From Synechococcus sp. MU1617 (GTDB taxonomy: Bacteria; Cyanobacteriota; Cyanobacteriia; PCC-6307; Cyanobiaceae): 64,000 nt of DNA. The number at the start of each line of letters is the position of its first letter. The stretch's first letter is position 1. The notes under the pieces are model-generated. The model saw nothing but the letters and a program-made list of their open reading frames with translations. It made no database searches and was not told where the DNA came from. This document shows, one piece after another, positions 45,986-54,679 of this stretch. Made by a program: the position numbers and the translations under genes. The stretch is from the NCBI RefSeq assembly GCF_020514235.1, contig NZ_VTLB01000002.1:496001-560000 (forward strand), written 5' to 3'.

Positions 45986-47209
45986 GTGAAAAAAATTCAG
46001 AGGTTTGCAAGTTTTTTGATCTCATCCCTGAAGCGTTCCCATGCTGGGAGAAAGTATCTACTTGCAGTAATCAATAATTATTTCCCTGCGGATGCGAAGA
46101 GATTAATTGAAAGCACAAACTCATCGTGTTTCTCTGCCGATCTGATTCTTCCTGAGTGTGCAGAAGTAGAACCAACTTATTTGGAGAGTTTGTCGGATGT
46201 GGCAATTAGGCACGACTTAATCGCCGATAGTATTTTGTCGAGTTTTCTAGGAGCAAACAGAGATGCTTTTTTCAATCACTATCCAGATCATCCCTCTCTT
46301 GCCAGCGACTCTTCTGCAGTGTCTACAGATTCGCTGCACGTAAATCAACAATCCTGTAGAACTTCGAATAGGGTCTTGTATCAAAAGCTTTCAAGAACAA
46401 AGCTAGCCAATAACAATAGGTTTGACTTCGCACAGAAGCACACAATTGTTCACTACCGATCTGGTGCTGTCTGTTCTTTTATTCCAAAGAATGCGTGTTC
46501 CTGCATTCGATATTCCTTTGGGGTGGCCAATGGGTGCATTCAATCTTCGAAAGACTTTGATTGGATTCACCAAAATAATTATTCATTTAATGCCAAAGAT
46601 GCTCAGCTATTTTCAGCACCTTATTCTTTTGTTTTCTTGAGGAACCCTTTCGCGCGACTTGTTTCCTATTATTTGGATAAGATTTGTGGATCGTCTCAGC
46701 ACTCTTCTGATGTCAGCTACGATGTTGCTAAAAAATTATTTGCAGTCAAGAACGATCAATATACTTTTCGAGACTTTGTCGACTACCTTTATTTGAGGCC
46801 GTCTTTAATGCAGAATGATGTTCATATCCGTCCGCAGAATGAATTCTTGATTTTCGAGCGATATCATGATTATTTTGCTGTTGAAGATTTTGCAGAATCT
46901 TCTCGTAAAATTCGTGAGGCATATGGTATTGAATTGCTTGATGTTAGGGGGTTAAGTGATGGCCATACACAAGCTGAACTTAAAAAGTATTCAGGCTCTG
47001 ATAATTTTTGTGATGCAACAATTGCTGATATCCGTGCGATGGCTGCTGAGGGAATTTCTCCTGGTTACTATAATATCTACGACGATGTAACTGCTGCGAA
47101 GGTCGCAAAGCTATATTTTGGTGACATTATGCTTTACTGTCGTCAAATTAAGCCAGATGTTTCAAGGCCTATTTGGAATTGGCTTGACAAAGTCCAGGCT
47201 ACAATTTAA
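45986..47209 (+). CDS. Family 2 carbohydrate sulfotransferase
   Basis: 407 residues. The C-terminal two-thirds shows the chondroitin/dermatan-type sulfotransferase pattern: CSFIPKNACSCIRYSF near 160-175 (PAPS loop), SFVFLRNPFARLVSYYLDKI near 214 (3'-phosphate site) and the DVHIRPQNEF segment near 278 as in Golgi-type enzymes. The first 120 residues are not recognised. The GTG at 45986 is forced because a stop lies nine bases upstream in frame; the AGGAG at 45963 is better spaced for an out-of-frame GTG at 45973, which would make only a 35-codon peptide. AT-rich like its neighbours. Confidence 0.8.
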   Translation: MKKIQRFASFLISSLKRSHAGRKYLLAVINNYFPADAKRLIESTNSSCFSADLILPECAEVEPTYLESLSDVAIRHDLIADSILSSFLGANRDAFFNHYPDHPSLASDSSAVSTDSLHVNQQSCRTSNRVLYQKLSRTKLANNNRFDFAQKHTIVHYRSGAVCSFIPKNACSCIRYSFGVANGCIQSSKDFDWIHQNNYSFNAKDAQLFSAPYSFVFLRNPFARLVSYYLDKICGSSQHSSDVSYDVAKKLFAVKNDQYTFRDFVDYLYLRPSLMQNDVHIRPQNEFLIFERYHDYFAVEDFAESSRKIREAYGIELLDVRGLSDGHTQAELKKYSGSDNFCDATIADIRAMAAEGISPGYYNIYDDVTAAKVAKLYFGDIMLYCRQIKPDVSRPIWNWLDKVQATI

Positions 47210-47228
47210 AAAGTTCGGAAATTTTGTG

Positions 47229-47477
47229 ATGGACGAATTTGGTGGAGATTGCACAATAGAGAAGCTCGAGGTCATGCTGGAAGAGCTAAATAAGGAGCTC
47301 GAAGATCTTGTTCTTGAAAACGAGGAGTACCAAAAAGGCTTTGAGTCTTCTCTTCAACCTCTGCATGATCTTCAGAAAGAATTGACTAGTCAAAGGAAAA
47401 TAATTAGAGAATATGAGCATCTTCAGGCAAAAACAAATGCCCTACTGTTTCGACTAAATGAAACAGTAGGGTTCTAG
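47229..47477 (+). CDS. Small acidic coiled-coil protein
   Basis: 82 residues, no family recognised. After a short N-terminus (DEFGGDCTIEKL) the rest is one long heptad-type helix rich in Glu, Leu and Lys (EVMLEELNKELEDLVLENEE), predicted coiled coil, with a short non-helical tail. The frame is open from 47118 within the sulfotransferase, but ATG 47229, 19 nt after that gene's stop, is the likely start. Its last twelve codons fall on the perfect inverted repeat at 47441-47472. Possibly an assembly partner of the sulfotransferase; this is a guess. Confidence 0.5.
   Translation: MDEFGGDCTIEKLEVMLEELNKELEDLVLENEEYQKGFESSLQPLHDLQKELTSQRKIIREYEHLQAKTNALLFRLNETVGF
47441..47472 (-). terminator. 12-bp perfect hairpin, probable terminator of psbEFLJ
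   Basis: CCCTACTGTTTC (47441-47452) and GAAACAGTAGGG (47461-47472) are exact complements around an 8-nt loop. Read on the minus strand, downstream of psbJ, the stem is followed by CATTTGTTTTTGCC, a T-rich run fitting rho-independent termination. On the plus strand the following bases are not T-rich. It lies inside the 3' end of the convergent coiled-coil ORF. Confidence 0.7.
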
Positions 47478-47541
47478 AAAGCCTCTAAAAAACAAGGTGT
47501 GCAGTCTGCTTTTTGTTTCTGAAGAGGTGTCGTGATGCGTC

Positions 47542-47742
47542 TCAGGCGGAACCAACTCCGGTGTACGACCCATAGAAGAACAGGCCTACAACGAACAGAA
47601 CGGCCATTCCGCCTGCAGTGGCAACCAGCCATAGGGGAAGAACGCCTTCGGTCCAACGGCTTCTCCAGGGTACAGCCGGTGTTCCATCAGGATTGCGATC
47701 GGGAATTCGACCGTCGGGATACGGGGATTTTTTTCCGCTCAT
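47542..47742 (-). CDS. psbJ: Photosystem II protein J
   Basis: 66-residue single-helix subunit of PSII that aids electron flow from QA and assembly of the core. The hydrophilic N-terminus ([10 protein letters not shown]) precedes [17 protein letters not shown] and a membrane helix ending VGLFFYGSY, the conserved PsbJ C-terminal motif. It is longer than plant PsbJ by an N-terminal extension, as in marine Synechococcus. Last gene of the psbE-F-L-J operon, 10 nt after psbL. Confidence 0.95.
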   Translation of the reverse strand: MSGKKSPYPDGRIPDRNPDGTPAVPWRSRWTEGVLPLWLVATAGGMAVLFVVGLFFYGSYTGVGSA

Positions 47743-47752
47743 CGAATAATCC

Positions 47753-47872
47753 TCAGTTGAAGAAGTAGCTGGACATGAGCACTCCGGTTACGAAGACAAA
47801 CAGCAGGCCCAAGTACAGGCTGGTGCGGTTGAGCTCAACCGGAAGGTTGTTGGGGTTGGGATTGCGTTCCAT
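47753..47872 (-). CDS. psbL: Photosystem II protein L
   Basis: 39-residue subunit needed for PSII dimer stability and QA function. Translation of the gap between psbF and psbJ gives [20 protein letters not shown] and a single membrane helix ending SSYFFN, the textbook PsbL sequence. It is 8 nt after psbF. Confidence 0.97.
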   Translation of the reverse strand: MERNPNPNNLPVELNRTSLYLGLLFVFVTGVLMSSYFFN

Positions 47873-47880
47873 GGGTCAGA

Positions 47881-48021
47881 TCAGCGGCGAATGAACTGCA
47901 TCGCGCCGAGGGCGCCAAGGAAGAAGACCGTCGGGATGCCAAGGGTGTGCAACGCCAGCCAACGCACCGTGAAGATCGGATAGTTGCGTGGGGTGGTGGC
48001 GACGGGTGGAGATTGTGTCAT
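47881..48021 (-). CDS. psbF: Cytochrome b559 subunit beta
   Basis: 46-residue PSII subunit that binds the b559 heme together with PsbE. The translation has [20 protein letters not shown] with the heme-ligand histidine in LALHTLG and ends GAMQFIRR, as in all PsbF. Starts 3 nt after the psbE stop. Confidence 0.97.
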   Translation of the reverse strand: MTQSPPVATTPRNYPIFTVRWLALHTLGIPTVFFLGALGAMQFIRR

Positions 48022-48024
48022 GAC

Positions 48025-48273
48025 TTATTTCAGGCGGATGTCGAGTTCAGATTTGCCCTCATAGCGCTGGCTCACCACGGGAGCCTTGCTTTCAGATGCT
48101 TGGAAATAAGCATCGGGGCGAGGGGTGCCGAAAGCGTCGTAGGCGAGGCCGGTGGACACGAACAGGAAGCCTGCCAAAAAGATGGAAGGCAGTGTCACGG
48201 CGTGGATCACCCAGTAACGGATGCTCGTGATGATTTCGAAGAACGGTCGTTCTCCTGTTGAGCCGGCGGCCAT
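48025..48273 (-). CDS. psbE: Cytochrome b559 subunit alpha
   Basis: 82-residue PSII reaction-centre subunit. [24 protein letters not shown] carries the heme-ligand histidine in YWVIHAV; the membrane helix continues to [11 protein letters not shown] and the lumenal tail includes [10 protein letters not shown]. First gene of the psbEFLJ operon; 71 nt separate it from ycf48 upstream, where its own promoter may lie. Confidence 0.98.
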   Translation of the reverse strand: MAAGSTGERPFFEIITSIRYWVIHAVTLPSIFLAGFLFVSTGLAYDAFGTPRPDAYFQASESKAPVVSQRYEGKSELDIRLK

Positions 48274-48327
48274 AGCGTTGGGCGTGTCAGAACAAGGATC
48301 TTAGGAGGTGGCTCTGGTGTGGTGAGG

Positions 48328-48344
48328 CTGAGGCGTTACCTCAG
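48328..48344 (-). other. Short hairpin between ycf48 and psbE
   Basis: CTGAGG and CCTCAG pair around a 5-nt loop immediately after the ycf48 stop. Without a T-run it is more likely an RNA-processing or attenuation hairpin that separates ycf48 from the highly expressed psbEFLJ message than a full terminator. Confidence 0.35.
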
Positions 48345-49346
48345 TTACACAGCGTTGCCCACCCAACGGAGCAGGTTGCCCCGCTCACCCAGCACAAAGG
48401 CATGCTCTCCGTCGAAGACCATGCGGGTGAAGTTGCTGGGTTGACGGTCCCCGACAGGGTCGTTTTCCCAGCTGTCGCCGCCGTCTTTGCTCACCAGAAG
48501 GGTGCCGTTGCCGCCGCCGGCCCAAATGGCTCCGTCGTCATCCCACGCCAGATCCATGTAGCCGTAGCCGTTAGTGATCGGGATGATCGCCTTGCTCCAG
48601 CTGTCGAAATTTCCAGGCTCATCGTTCAGGCGGATCTGAGCACCGCGAGCAACCATCCAGAGATTGCCATCGGGTTGGAAGCCGATGCTTTGCAGCCGCT
48701 GGCTGCTCACGCGCTGGTGCACCTGCCAGACGGAATCTCCCGGTTCCCATGTGGCATAGAAGTTGCCGAGGCCACTCACGCTCACGTAGCTGCCATCGTT
48801 GCTTCGACGCAGATCCCGGACGGCACCCGCGGCATCGGTCACCTTGGCTTCCCAGCTGCTGCCATCGTTATGGGTCTCGTAGACCGCCCCCACGTTGGTG
48901 GCCAGTTCTGCGGAATGGCTTCCCAGGGCAGTGATTAGGTAGGGCTCGCCGGGCAATTTGGTGTCGAGGAACAGGCGGGTCCAGTTCTGCCCGCCGTCAT
49001 CGCTGTGCATCAGCAGCCCTGGCTGTCCTGCGATCCAGCCTTCATCGCCATTGAAGTCGATGCTGATCAGACGGAAGTTTTCTTCGTCGGGTAGGTCCAG
49101 GCTGCGCTCATTCCAGTGGGCGCCACCGTCATTGGTTTCCCGGATCATCCGGTTACTGCCCACCAGATAGCCGTGGCGGCTGTCGGTGAAGGCCACATCC
49201 AGTGGGTTGGCCTGGGTGTCGAGATCCATGGCCTGCCAGGGGCTGGTGGTGGCCGTGGGGACGTGGGTCGTAACGCAGCCGCTGAGGCTGATCCCCAACA
49301 CAAAAACCAGTATGAGCTGGGTCGCAGAGTTCAACAGACGTTTCAT
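48345..49346 (-). CDS. ycf48: Photosystem II assembly factor Ycf48 (HCF136)
   Basis: Lumenal assembly factor that binds precursor D1 and early PSII intermediates. 333 residues: an N-terminal lipoprotein signal with lipobox L-S-G-C at about 21-24, then a seven-bladed beta-propeller with repeated blades visible as SRHGYLVGSNRMIRETNDGG, EGWIAGQPGLLMHSDDGGQNW and GNGTLLVSKDGGDSWE. It lies between rubA and psbE, the arrangement conserved in cyanobacteria. Confidence 0.96.
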   Translation of the reverse strand: MKRLLNSATQLILVFVLGISLSGCVTTHVPTATTSPWQAMDLDTQANPLDVAFTDSRHGYLVGSNRMIRETNDGGAHWNERSLDLPDEENFRLISIDFNGDEGWIAGQPGLLMHSDDGGQNWTRLFLDTKLPGEPYLITALGSHSAELATNVGAVYETHNDGSSWEAKVTDAAGAVRDLRRSNDGSYVSVSGLGNFYATWEPGDSVWQVHQRVSSQRLQSIGFQPDGNLWMVARGAQIRLNDEPGNFDSWSKAIIPITNGYGYMDLAWDDDGAIWAGGGNGTLLVSKDGGDSWENDPVGDRQPSNFTRMVFDGEHAFVLGERGNLLRWVGNAV

Positions 49347-49355
49347 GGGTTGGCC

Positions 49356-49754
49356 TCAGCGCAGGGAATAAAGGGATAGGAAGAAGGCGAAGCCGAGGGC
49401 AAGGCCGCCAAAGATCAGAACATTCTTCTGTCCTGGGGTCATTCGGTTGACACCGAGGCCGAAATTCAGATTTTCGTCGAAGCCGCTGGCTTTGGCGCGC
49501 GGGCCGATGTCGCGGAAAGCGGCCACTCTGCTCCTGCAGACCGGACAACGAAATGACATCGGATCGAGATCTTCGAAAGCCGTGCCGGCTTCGATACCAA
49601 CCTTTTTGACGCCTTCCTCTGGGTCGTAGACGTAGCCACAGCTGCGACATTCGAAACGGTGGGTCCGTGTGTCGCTCTCCGGGGTGGTTTCAACCGCTGG
49701 CTCCACCGCTTCGGTCGATTCGACCGGCTGGACGGACTGTTGTTCGTCGCTCAC
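49356..49754 (-). CDS. rubA: Membrane-anchored rubredoxin
   Basis: Thylakoid rubredoxin required for early PSII (and in some reports PSI) assembly. From GTG 49754 the protein has 132 residues: an acidic N-terminal extension, a rubredoxin fold with FECRSCGYVYDPEEG near 35 and FRCPVCRSRVAAF near 68 (four Cys ligands of one iron), and a C-terminal membrane helix VLIFGGLALGFAFFLSLY. The second Cys pair lacks the usual glycine after Cys. Nine nt before ycf48 and divergent from ndhC (83-nt gap). Confidence 0.93.
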   Translation of the reverse strand: MSDEQQSVQPVESTEAVEPAVETTPESDTRTHRFECRSCGYVYDPEEGVKKVGIEAGTAFEDLDPMSFRCPVCRSRVAAFRDIGPRAKASGFDENLNFGLGVNRMTPGQKNVLIFGGLALGFAFFLSLYSLR

Positions 49755-49837
49755 CGCTGTGATGCTGGGCGAGTCGACTCTATCGGCGACAACTCTCGGC
49801 AGTGAATGCCAGACTGACTCGACCAACGGGGACCTCC

Positions 49838-50200
49838 ATGTTTGCCCTGCCCGGCTATGACGCCTTCCTGGGGTTTCTGCTGATTGCAGCAGCTGTACCT
49901 GTGTTGGCTCTGGTGACCAACAAGTTGGTGGCCCCGAAAAGCCGTGCCGGTGAGCGCCAGCTCACCTACGAATCCGGCATGGAACCCATTGGCGGGGCCT
50001 GGATTCAATTCAATATCCGCTACTACATGTTTGCGTTGGTCTTCGTCATCTTTGATGTGGAGACTGTGTTTCTTTATCCCTGGGCTGTTGCGTTCAACCG
50101 TCTCGGCTTGTTGGCCTTCATTGAGGCCTTGATTTTCATCGCCATTCTCCTGGTGGCATTGGCCTACGCCTGGCGCAAAGGCGCCCTTGAGTGGAGCTAG
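49838..50200 (+). CDS. ndhC: NAD(P)H-quinone oxidoreductase subunit 3
   Basis: Membrane subunit of the NDH-1 complex for respiration and cyclic electron flow. 120 residues from ATG 49838 (an earlier frame-open region adds 12 spurious codons). Three helices, with [20 protein letters not shown] in the loop and [15 protein letters not shown] in the second, the NdhC signatures. Confidence 0.97.
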   Translation: MFALPGYDAFLGFLLIAAAVPVLALVTNKLVAPKSRAGERQLTYESGMEPIGGAWIQFNIRYYMFALVFVIFDVETVFLYPWAVAFNRLGLLAFIEALIFIAILLVALAYAWRKGALEWS

Positions 50201-50202
50201 TC

Positions 50203-50943
50203 ATGTCTGAAAACACATCCCCCTCCATTTCTGCTGTTCGTGATCTGCGCGAAGCCAGCTGCGGTCCGATTGGTACCCCGACGGTCACCAACGACCTCAG
50301 CGAAAACGTCATCCTCACCAGCTTGGATGATCTGCACAACTGGGCTCGTTTGAGCAGTCTCTGGCCCCTCCTCTATGGAACGGCCTGCTGCTTTATTGAG
50401 TTCGCAGCTTTGCTCGGCTCCCGTTTCGACTTTGACCGTTTTGGTCTTGTTCCGCGCAGTTCTCCGCGTCAGGCCGACCTTTTGATCGTGGCTGGCACGG
50501 TGACCATGAAAATGGCCCCAGCCCTGGTGCGGCTTTATGAGCAGATGCCAGAGCCGAAGTACGTGATCGCTATGGGTGCCTGCACCATCACCGGTGGCAT
50601 GTTCAGCGCTGACTCCACCACCGCGGTGCGCGGCGTCGACAAATTGATTCCGGTGGATCTTTATCTACCGGGCTGTCCGCCCCGCCCCGAAGCCATTTTT
50701 GACGCCGTGATCAAGCTGCGCAAGAAAGTTGGGGATGAGTCGTTGGCGGAGCGGCGCAAGCATCAGCAGACCCATCGCTATTTGACGGTCTCCCATCAGA
50801 TGAAGCGTGTGGAGCCTGTTGTGACCGGCGCCTACCTCCGGGCTGAATCCCAAAAAGCTGCCCTGGCTGCAGCTCCGGCCGGTCAGACCCTGGCCACCGA
50901 TGCAGCCGTGCTCACCCCTGCTGCTGATCCTGTCGAGTCATGA
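50203..50943 (+). CDS. ndhK: NAD(P)H-quinone oxidoreductase subunit K
   Basis: Peripheral-arm subunit carrying the N2 [4Fe-4S] cluster. 246 residues from ATG 50203. Cluster ligands are in [18 protein letters not shown] near 60, [10 protein letters not shown] near 125 and [14 protein letters not shown] near 156. The C-terminal 50 residues are Ala-rich, a cyanobacterial tail. Two nt after ndhC, and ATGA-coupled to ndhJ. Confidence 0.97.
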   Translation: MSENTSPSISAVRDLREASCGPIGTPTVTNDLSENVILTSLDDLHNWARLSSLWPLLYGTACCFIEFAALLGSRFDFDRFGLVPRSSPRQADLLIVAGTVTMKMAPALVRLYEQMPEPKYVIAMGACTITGGMFSADSTTAVRGVDKLIPVDLYLPGCPPRPEAIFDAVIKLRKKVGDESLAERRKHQQTHRYLTVSHQMKRVEPVVTGAYLRAESQKAALAAAPAGQTLATDAAVLTPAADPVES

Positions 50944-51506
50944 GCGAAACCCCTTCCAAAAAAACTGTCGCCTCCGATGAAGCGGGTGCTGTTGTTGCTC
51001 CCGAGTCCGGTCCTGTAAGCCAATGGCTGAATAAGCAAGGCTTTGATCACAACAGCCTGGAGCCTGACCATCTCGGCGTTGAGCAGATCGGTGTTGAAGC
51101 TGCCGTGCTTCCGATGATTGTTGCTGCTCTTAAGAGCAACGGTTTCGACTATCTGCAGTGTCAGGGGGGCTACGACGAAGGCCCTGGTGAGCAGCTGGTT
51201 TGCTTCTATCACCTGTTGGCGATGGCGGAACAGGTTGAGGCGATGGCTTCTGACCCTTCCGCCACATTGCGGGAAGTGAGGATCAAAGTCTTCCTCAGCC
51301 GTGAGGGAACCCCTTCGCTCCCATCCATCTATGGGTTGTTCCGCGGTGCGGATTGGCAGGAGCGTGAAACCTTCGACATGTATGGCATCCATTTCGAGGG
51401 GCACCCGCATCCCAAGCGCTTGCTGATGCCTGAAGACTGGAAAGGTTGGCCGCTGCGTAAGGACTACGTTCAGCCTGATTTCTACGAAATGCAGGACGCT
51501 TATTGA
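50940..51506 (+). CDS. ndhJ: NAD(P)H-quinone oxidoreductase subunit J
   Basis: 30-kDa peripheral-arm subunit of NDH-1. 188 residues with [20 protein letters not shown] near 139 and [20 protein letters not shown] at the C-terminus, the complex I 30-kDa signature. It completes the conserved ndhC-K-J set and overlaps the convergent yvcK gene by 7 nt. Confidence 0.97.
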   Translation: MSETPSKKTVASDEAGAVVAPESGPVSQWLNKQGFDHNSLEPDHLGVEQIGVEAAVLPMIVAALKSNGFDYLQCQGGYDEGPGEQLVCFYHLLAMAEQVEAMASDPSATLREVRIKVFLSREGTPSLPSIYGLFRGADWQERETFDMYGIHFEGHPHPKRLLMPEDWKGWPLRKDYVQPDFYEMQDAY

Positions 51507-52894
51507 TCGCGCTCTCGGCGATGGGATCGGTAAAAGCGCATCACGGCCAAGGCCAAGCTGCGTGAGTCGTGGCGAAGGGTTGCTGTCGGTCTCACTCCCT
51601 GTAGTGGAGCCTGGGTGACGTCATAGCCATCCGAGCGGAGGCCCTCGGCATCGCAAAGCACCGGATCGGCTCCGCGGCTTTGGTAATAGCGCACCAGATT
51701 TGAATCTGGCAGGTCGTCCTGGGCCAGGACGGCATTAAAAAGTCTGGGTTCAATACCAAGGCTGGCAAGCTGTGCTTCGATCGCTCGGATGTGACCTCGT
51801 ACATCTAGGCCATCGGTCTCGCCGGGTTGCGTCATCAGGTTGCAGATGTAGAGCCTTGGTGCCTTGCTGCGTTTGATGGCGCTCACCAGTTCTGGCACCA
51901 GCAGATTGGGGAGCAAGGATGTGTAAAGGCTGCCCGGCCCGAGCACGACCAGGTCGGCATTGGCGATCGCTTCGAGTGCCCGGGGCAGGGCCGGCGGTCG
52001 TTCAGGACTGCAGCCCAGACGAACAATGGGGCTGCGGGCGTGACCGATGTTGCTTTCCCCTTCGATCCGTTGGCCGTTTTCAAGTTCGGCCCAGAGCTGC
52101 ACATCCACGTTGGTGGCCGGCACCACCTGACCTTGCACGGCCAGCACTCGACTTGAAGCGGTGATGGCTGTTTCCAGATTGCCCGTGATCGCTGAGAGGG
52201 CTGAGAGAAACAAATTGCCGAAGCTGTGCCCCTCCAGACCGCTCCCGGCGGCAAAGCGGTATTGGAACAGGCGGGTGAGCAGTGGCTCTTCGGTGGATAG
52301 AGCAGCCAGACAATTGCGGATGTCGCCCGGGGGGAGCACCCCCAGTTCCCGTCGGAGAACCCCGCTGCTGCCGCCGTCGTCAGCGACGGTGACAATGGCC
52401 GTGATGTGGCTGCTGTAACGCTTCAGGCCGCTCAGCAGGGTCGATAAGCCTGTTCCGCCCCCGATGGCCACGATGTTGGGCCCCCTGTTCAAGCGGCTTT
52501 TGGCCCGCAGGGCATCCACCAGAACGGTGTCTTTGTCGGGGGCGAGAGCTTGTTGAATCGAGCCGAAGCTGCGGCTCTGCCCCCAAAGCAAAAGGCCACT
52601 GCCGATGACCACCACCAGGGGGCCTGTGATCTCGCGGGGTAACACGGTGGTGAGGGTGCTCAGCAGCCAGCTGAGGGTTTCCAGAATCCAGTAGATCGGT
52701 TTCAGGTCGGCCCAGACTGCGGCCCCCAGCAGCGCCATCAACAGGCCCAGGCCGGAAGTCAGCAGCCAGCGTTTGACCACCAGGCCAGGTTGCAACCAGC
52801 GCACGGCCCTTTGGGATCGGGTCATCAGATCCCGTCGCCGTTGATCGCGCATCATCCGGGCTTGGCGTCTGCTTGTCGGGGGCTTTCGCGCCAA
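51500..52894 (-). CDS. YvcK-family (CofD-like) putative gluconeogenesis factor
   Basis: 464 residues. Residues 1-125 contain a basic start and two membrane helices (about 55-75 and 88-115), then a CofD/YvcK Rossmann domain with [21 protein letters not shown] near 145 and [27 protein letters not shown] near 172. YvcK proteins bind UDP-GlcNAc-type nucleotides and affect cell-wall metabolism and morphology; the biochemical role is not settled. The N-terminal membrane anchor is typical for the cyanobacterial form. Divergent from the lipid-transport ABC gene. Confidence 0.88.
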   Translation of the reverse strand: MARKPPTSRRQARMMRDQRRRDLMTRSQRAVRWLQPGLVVKRWLLTSGLGLLMALLGAAVWADLKPIYWILETLSWLLSTLTTVLPREITGPLVVVIGSGLLLWGQSRSFGSIQQALAPDKDTVLVDALRAKSRLNRGPNIVAIGGGTGLSTLLSGLKRYSSHITAIVTVADDGGSSGVLRRELGVLPPGDIRNCLAALSTEEPLLTRLFQYRFAAGSGLEGHSFGNLFLSALSAITGNLETAITASSRVLAVQGQVVPATNVDVQLWAELENGQRIEGESNIGHARSPIVRLGCSPERPPALPRALEAIANADLVVLGPGSLYTSLLPNLLVPELVSAIKRSKAPRLYICNLMTQPGETDGLDVRGHIRAIEAQLASLGIEPRLFNAVLAQDDLPDSNLVRYYQSRGADPVLCDAEGLRSDGYDVTQAPLQGVRPTATLRHDSRSLALAVMRFYRSHRRERDQ

Positions 52895-52977
52895 GGAACG
52901 GCTTGGTCAGCAAGTTCACCGAACTGTACGGAGCTTGCGGAAAGGCGGCAGGATGTCTGTGTTTTTCGGCCCAGATC

Positions 52978-53763
52978 GTGCCGCAGCTTCAACCCGTCGT
53001 GGAGATGCGGGACCTCACGATGCAGTGGGGACCTCGGCCTGTTCTTGATCGGGTCAACCTGACACTGCGTGCAGGGGAGCGCTTGGCTGTTGTGGGCCCA
53101 TCAGGGGCTGGCAAGTCAACGGTGTTACGCCTGCTGGCTGGTTTGCAGTTGCCCACCAGCGGTGAGCTGCGCTTGTTCAACAAACCGCAGACCTACCTGC
53201 GGCTGGACCAGACCGATCCGCCGGACGTGCGGCTGGTGTTTCAAAACCCCGCTCTGTTGGCATCGCTAACCGTTGAGGAGAACGTCGGCTTCCTGCTGCG
53301 GGAACGGGCGCAGCTGTCGCGGCAAGAGATTCGCGAACGTGTGTATGGCTGCCTTGAGGCGGTGGGGCTTTACGACGTGGCCCACCTCTATGCCGGTGAA
53401 TTGAGTGGTGGCATGCAGAAGCGGGTGAGTTTCGCCCGTGCCCTGATTGATGATCCTCAGCGGGGGGATCAGTCGATGCCTTTGCTGTTGTATGACGAGC
53501 CCACAGCAGGGCTTGATCCCGTGGCTTGCACGCGGATCGAAGACTTGATTGTGAAAACCACCACCGTGGCGCAGGGATGTTCGGTGGTGGTGAGCCACGT
53601 GCGCAGCACGATTGAACGGTCTGCGGAACGGGTGGTGATGCTTTACGACGGTCAGTTCCAGTGGGAAGGCTCGGTGGATGCGTTCCGCACCACGGACAAC
53701 CCCTATGTCGTCCAGTTCAGGACGGGTAGCCTGCGCGGACCGATGCAACCGGCGGAGCACTGA
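52978..53763 (+). CDS. ABC transporter ATP-binding protein (MlaF-like)
   Basis: ATPase of an MCE-type lipid transport system. From GTG 52978 the protein has 261 residues beginning V-P-Q-L-Q-P; the frame is open to 52873, but that part overlaps the yvcK start and does not look like ABC sequence. Walker A VGPSGAGKSTVLRLL near 39, LVFQNPALLASLTV Q-loop near 86, signature LSGGMQKRVSFARAL near 142 and Walker B LLYDEPTAGLDPVA near 170. The MCE-domain gene follows 5 nt on; the permease (MlaE) is not here. Confidence 0.9.
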   Translation: MPQLQPVVEMRDLTMQWGPRPVLDRVNLTLRAGERLAVVGPSGAGKSTVLRLLAGLQLPTSGELRLFNKPQTYLRLDQTDPPDVRLVFQNPALLASLTVEENVGFLLRERAQLSRQEIRERVYGCLEAVGLYDVAHLYAGELSGGMQKRVSFARALIDDPQRGDQSMPLLLYDEPTAGLDPVACTRIEDLIVKTTTVAQGCSVVVSHVRSTIERSAERVVMLYDGQFQWEGSVDAFRTTDNPYVVQFRTGSLRGPMQPAEH

Positions 53764-53768
53764 CCACC

Positions 53769-54629
53769 ATGCGACGCAGCGTTCGTGATGCCATCGTCGG
53801 ATTCACGGTGATCGGCGGCATCATCGGATTTGCTTCAACGGCCCTTTGGCTCAGAGGGGTTCGTTTGGGGTCCAGCCACTGGTCCCTGACCGCCCGTTTC
53901 AACGATGCGGCTGGTCTGGCAGAGCGTTCTCCTGTCACCTATCGGGGCATCCTTGTTGGTTCGGTGCGCTCGATTGAGGTCACGCCTGAGGCTGTGGTGG
54001 CTGAGCTTGAGATTGACAAAGGTGATCTGCGCTTGCCTCTCCCCGTGACGGCCACGGTGGGAGCAGGCTCGCTGCTGGGTGGTGACGCCCAGGTGGCACT
54101 GTTCAGCGGTGGACCTCCACTTCCCAAGAACGCACCCTTACCCCGTGGGGCCGATTGTCAGCCAACGCGTCAGCTCTGCAACGGTGGAACTGTTGTGGGT
54201 CGAGAGGCCCCCAGCCTCTCGACCGTGACCGCAACCATGCAGGAACTGCTGGCACAGGTTCAGGACGAACGGGTGATCCCCAATGTGGCTGCCTCACTCG
54301 AGCAGATTGAGGCCACCACGAAGGAATTCCAGGCGCTGACGGTGCAGTTGCAGGATGAATTGGCCAAGGCCGCTCCCGTGATTCGCAATTTGGAGGCGGC
54401 CACGGCTCACGTGAACAACATCGTCTCCTCCCTCGACAATCCCCAGACGGTGAGTGAGCTCAAGCAAACGGCCGCCAATGCTGCCCAGCTCACCGCCAAG
54501 ATCGATGCTGTGGGTGGCGATGTGGCGCAACTGACAGGTGACCCTGAATTCATGAAGGGTGTGCGCAATCTCACCATCGGCTTGGGTGAATTGTTTGGCG
54601 AAATCTATCCGGCGCAAACCGCTCAGTAG
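53769..54629 (+). CDS. MCE/MlaD-domain lipid-binding protein
   Basis: 286 residues with one N-terminal membrane anchor (IVGFTVIGGIIGFASTALWL) and a single MCE domain (about 40-120) showing VTYRGILVGSVRSIEV, then a long helical tail (about 150-285) such as forms the hexameric tunnel in MlaD-like proteins. Together with the upstream ATPase it should move phospholipid or galactolipid between membranes, as TGD2 does in chloroplasts. Confidence 0.9.
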   Translation: MRRSVRDAIVGFTVIGGIIGFASTALWLRGVRLGSSHWSLTARFNDAAGLAERSPVTYRGILVGSVRSIEVTPEAVVAELEIDKGDLRLPLPVTATVGAGSLLGGDAQVALFSGGPPLPKNAPLPRGADCQPTRQLCNGGTVVGREAPSLSTVTATMQELLAQVQDERVIPNVAASLEQIEATTKEFQALTVQLQDELAKAAPVIRNLEAATAHVNNIVSSLDNPQTVSELKQTAANAAQLTAKIDAVGGDVAQLTGDPEFMKGVRNLTIGLGELFGEIYPAQTAQ

Positions 54630-54636
54630 GCACTGT

Positions 54637-54671
54637 ATCGGGTCGATATTGGTGTGATTTCGATCCGATAT
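54637..54671. terminator. Inverted repeat between convergent mlaD-like and chlD genes
   Basis: TATCGGGTCG (54637-54646) pairs with CGATCCGATA (54662-54671) with one G-T pair, around a 15-nt loop, in the 50-nt gap between the two stop codons. It may act as a terminator for both strands, but has no clear T-run. Confidence 0.4.
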
Positions 54672-54679
54672 CGTGCTGC

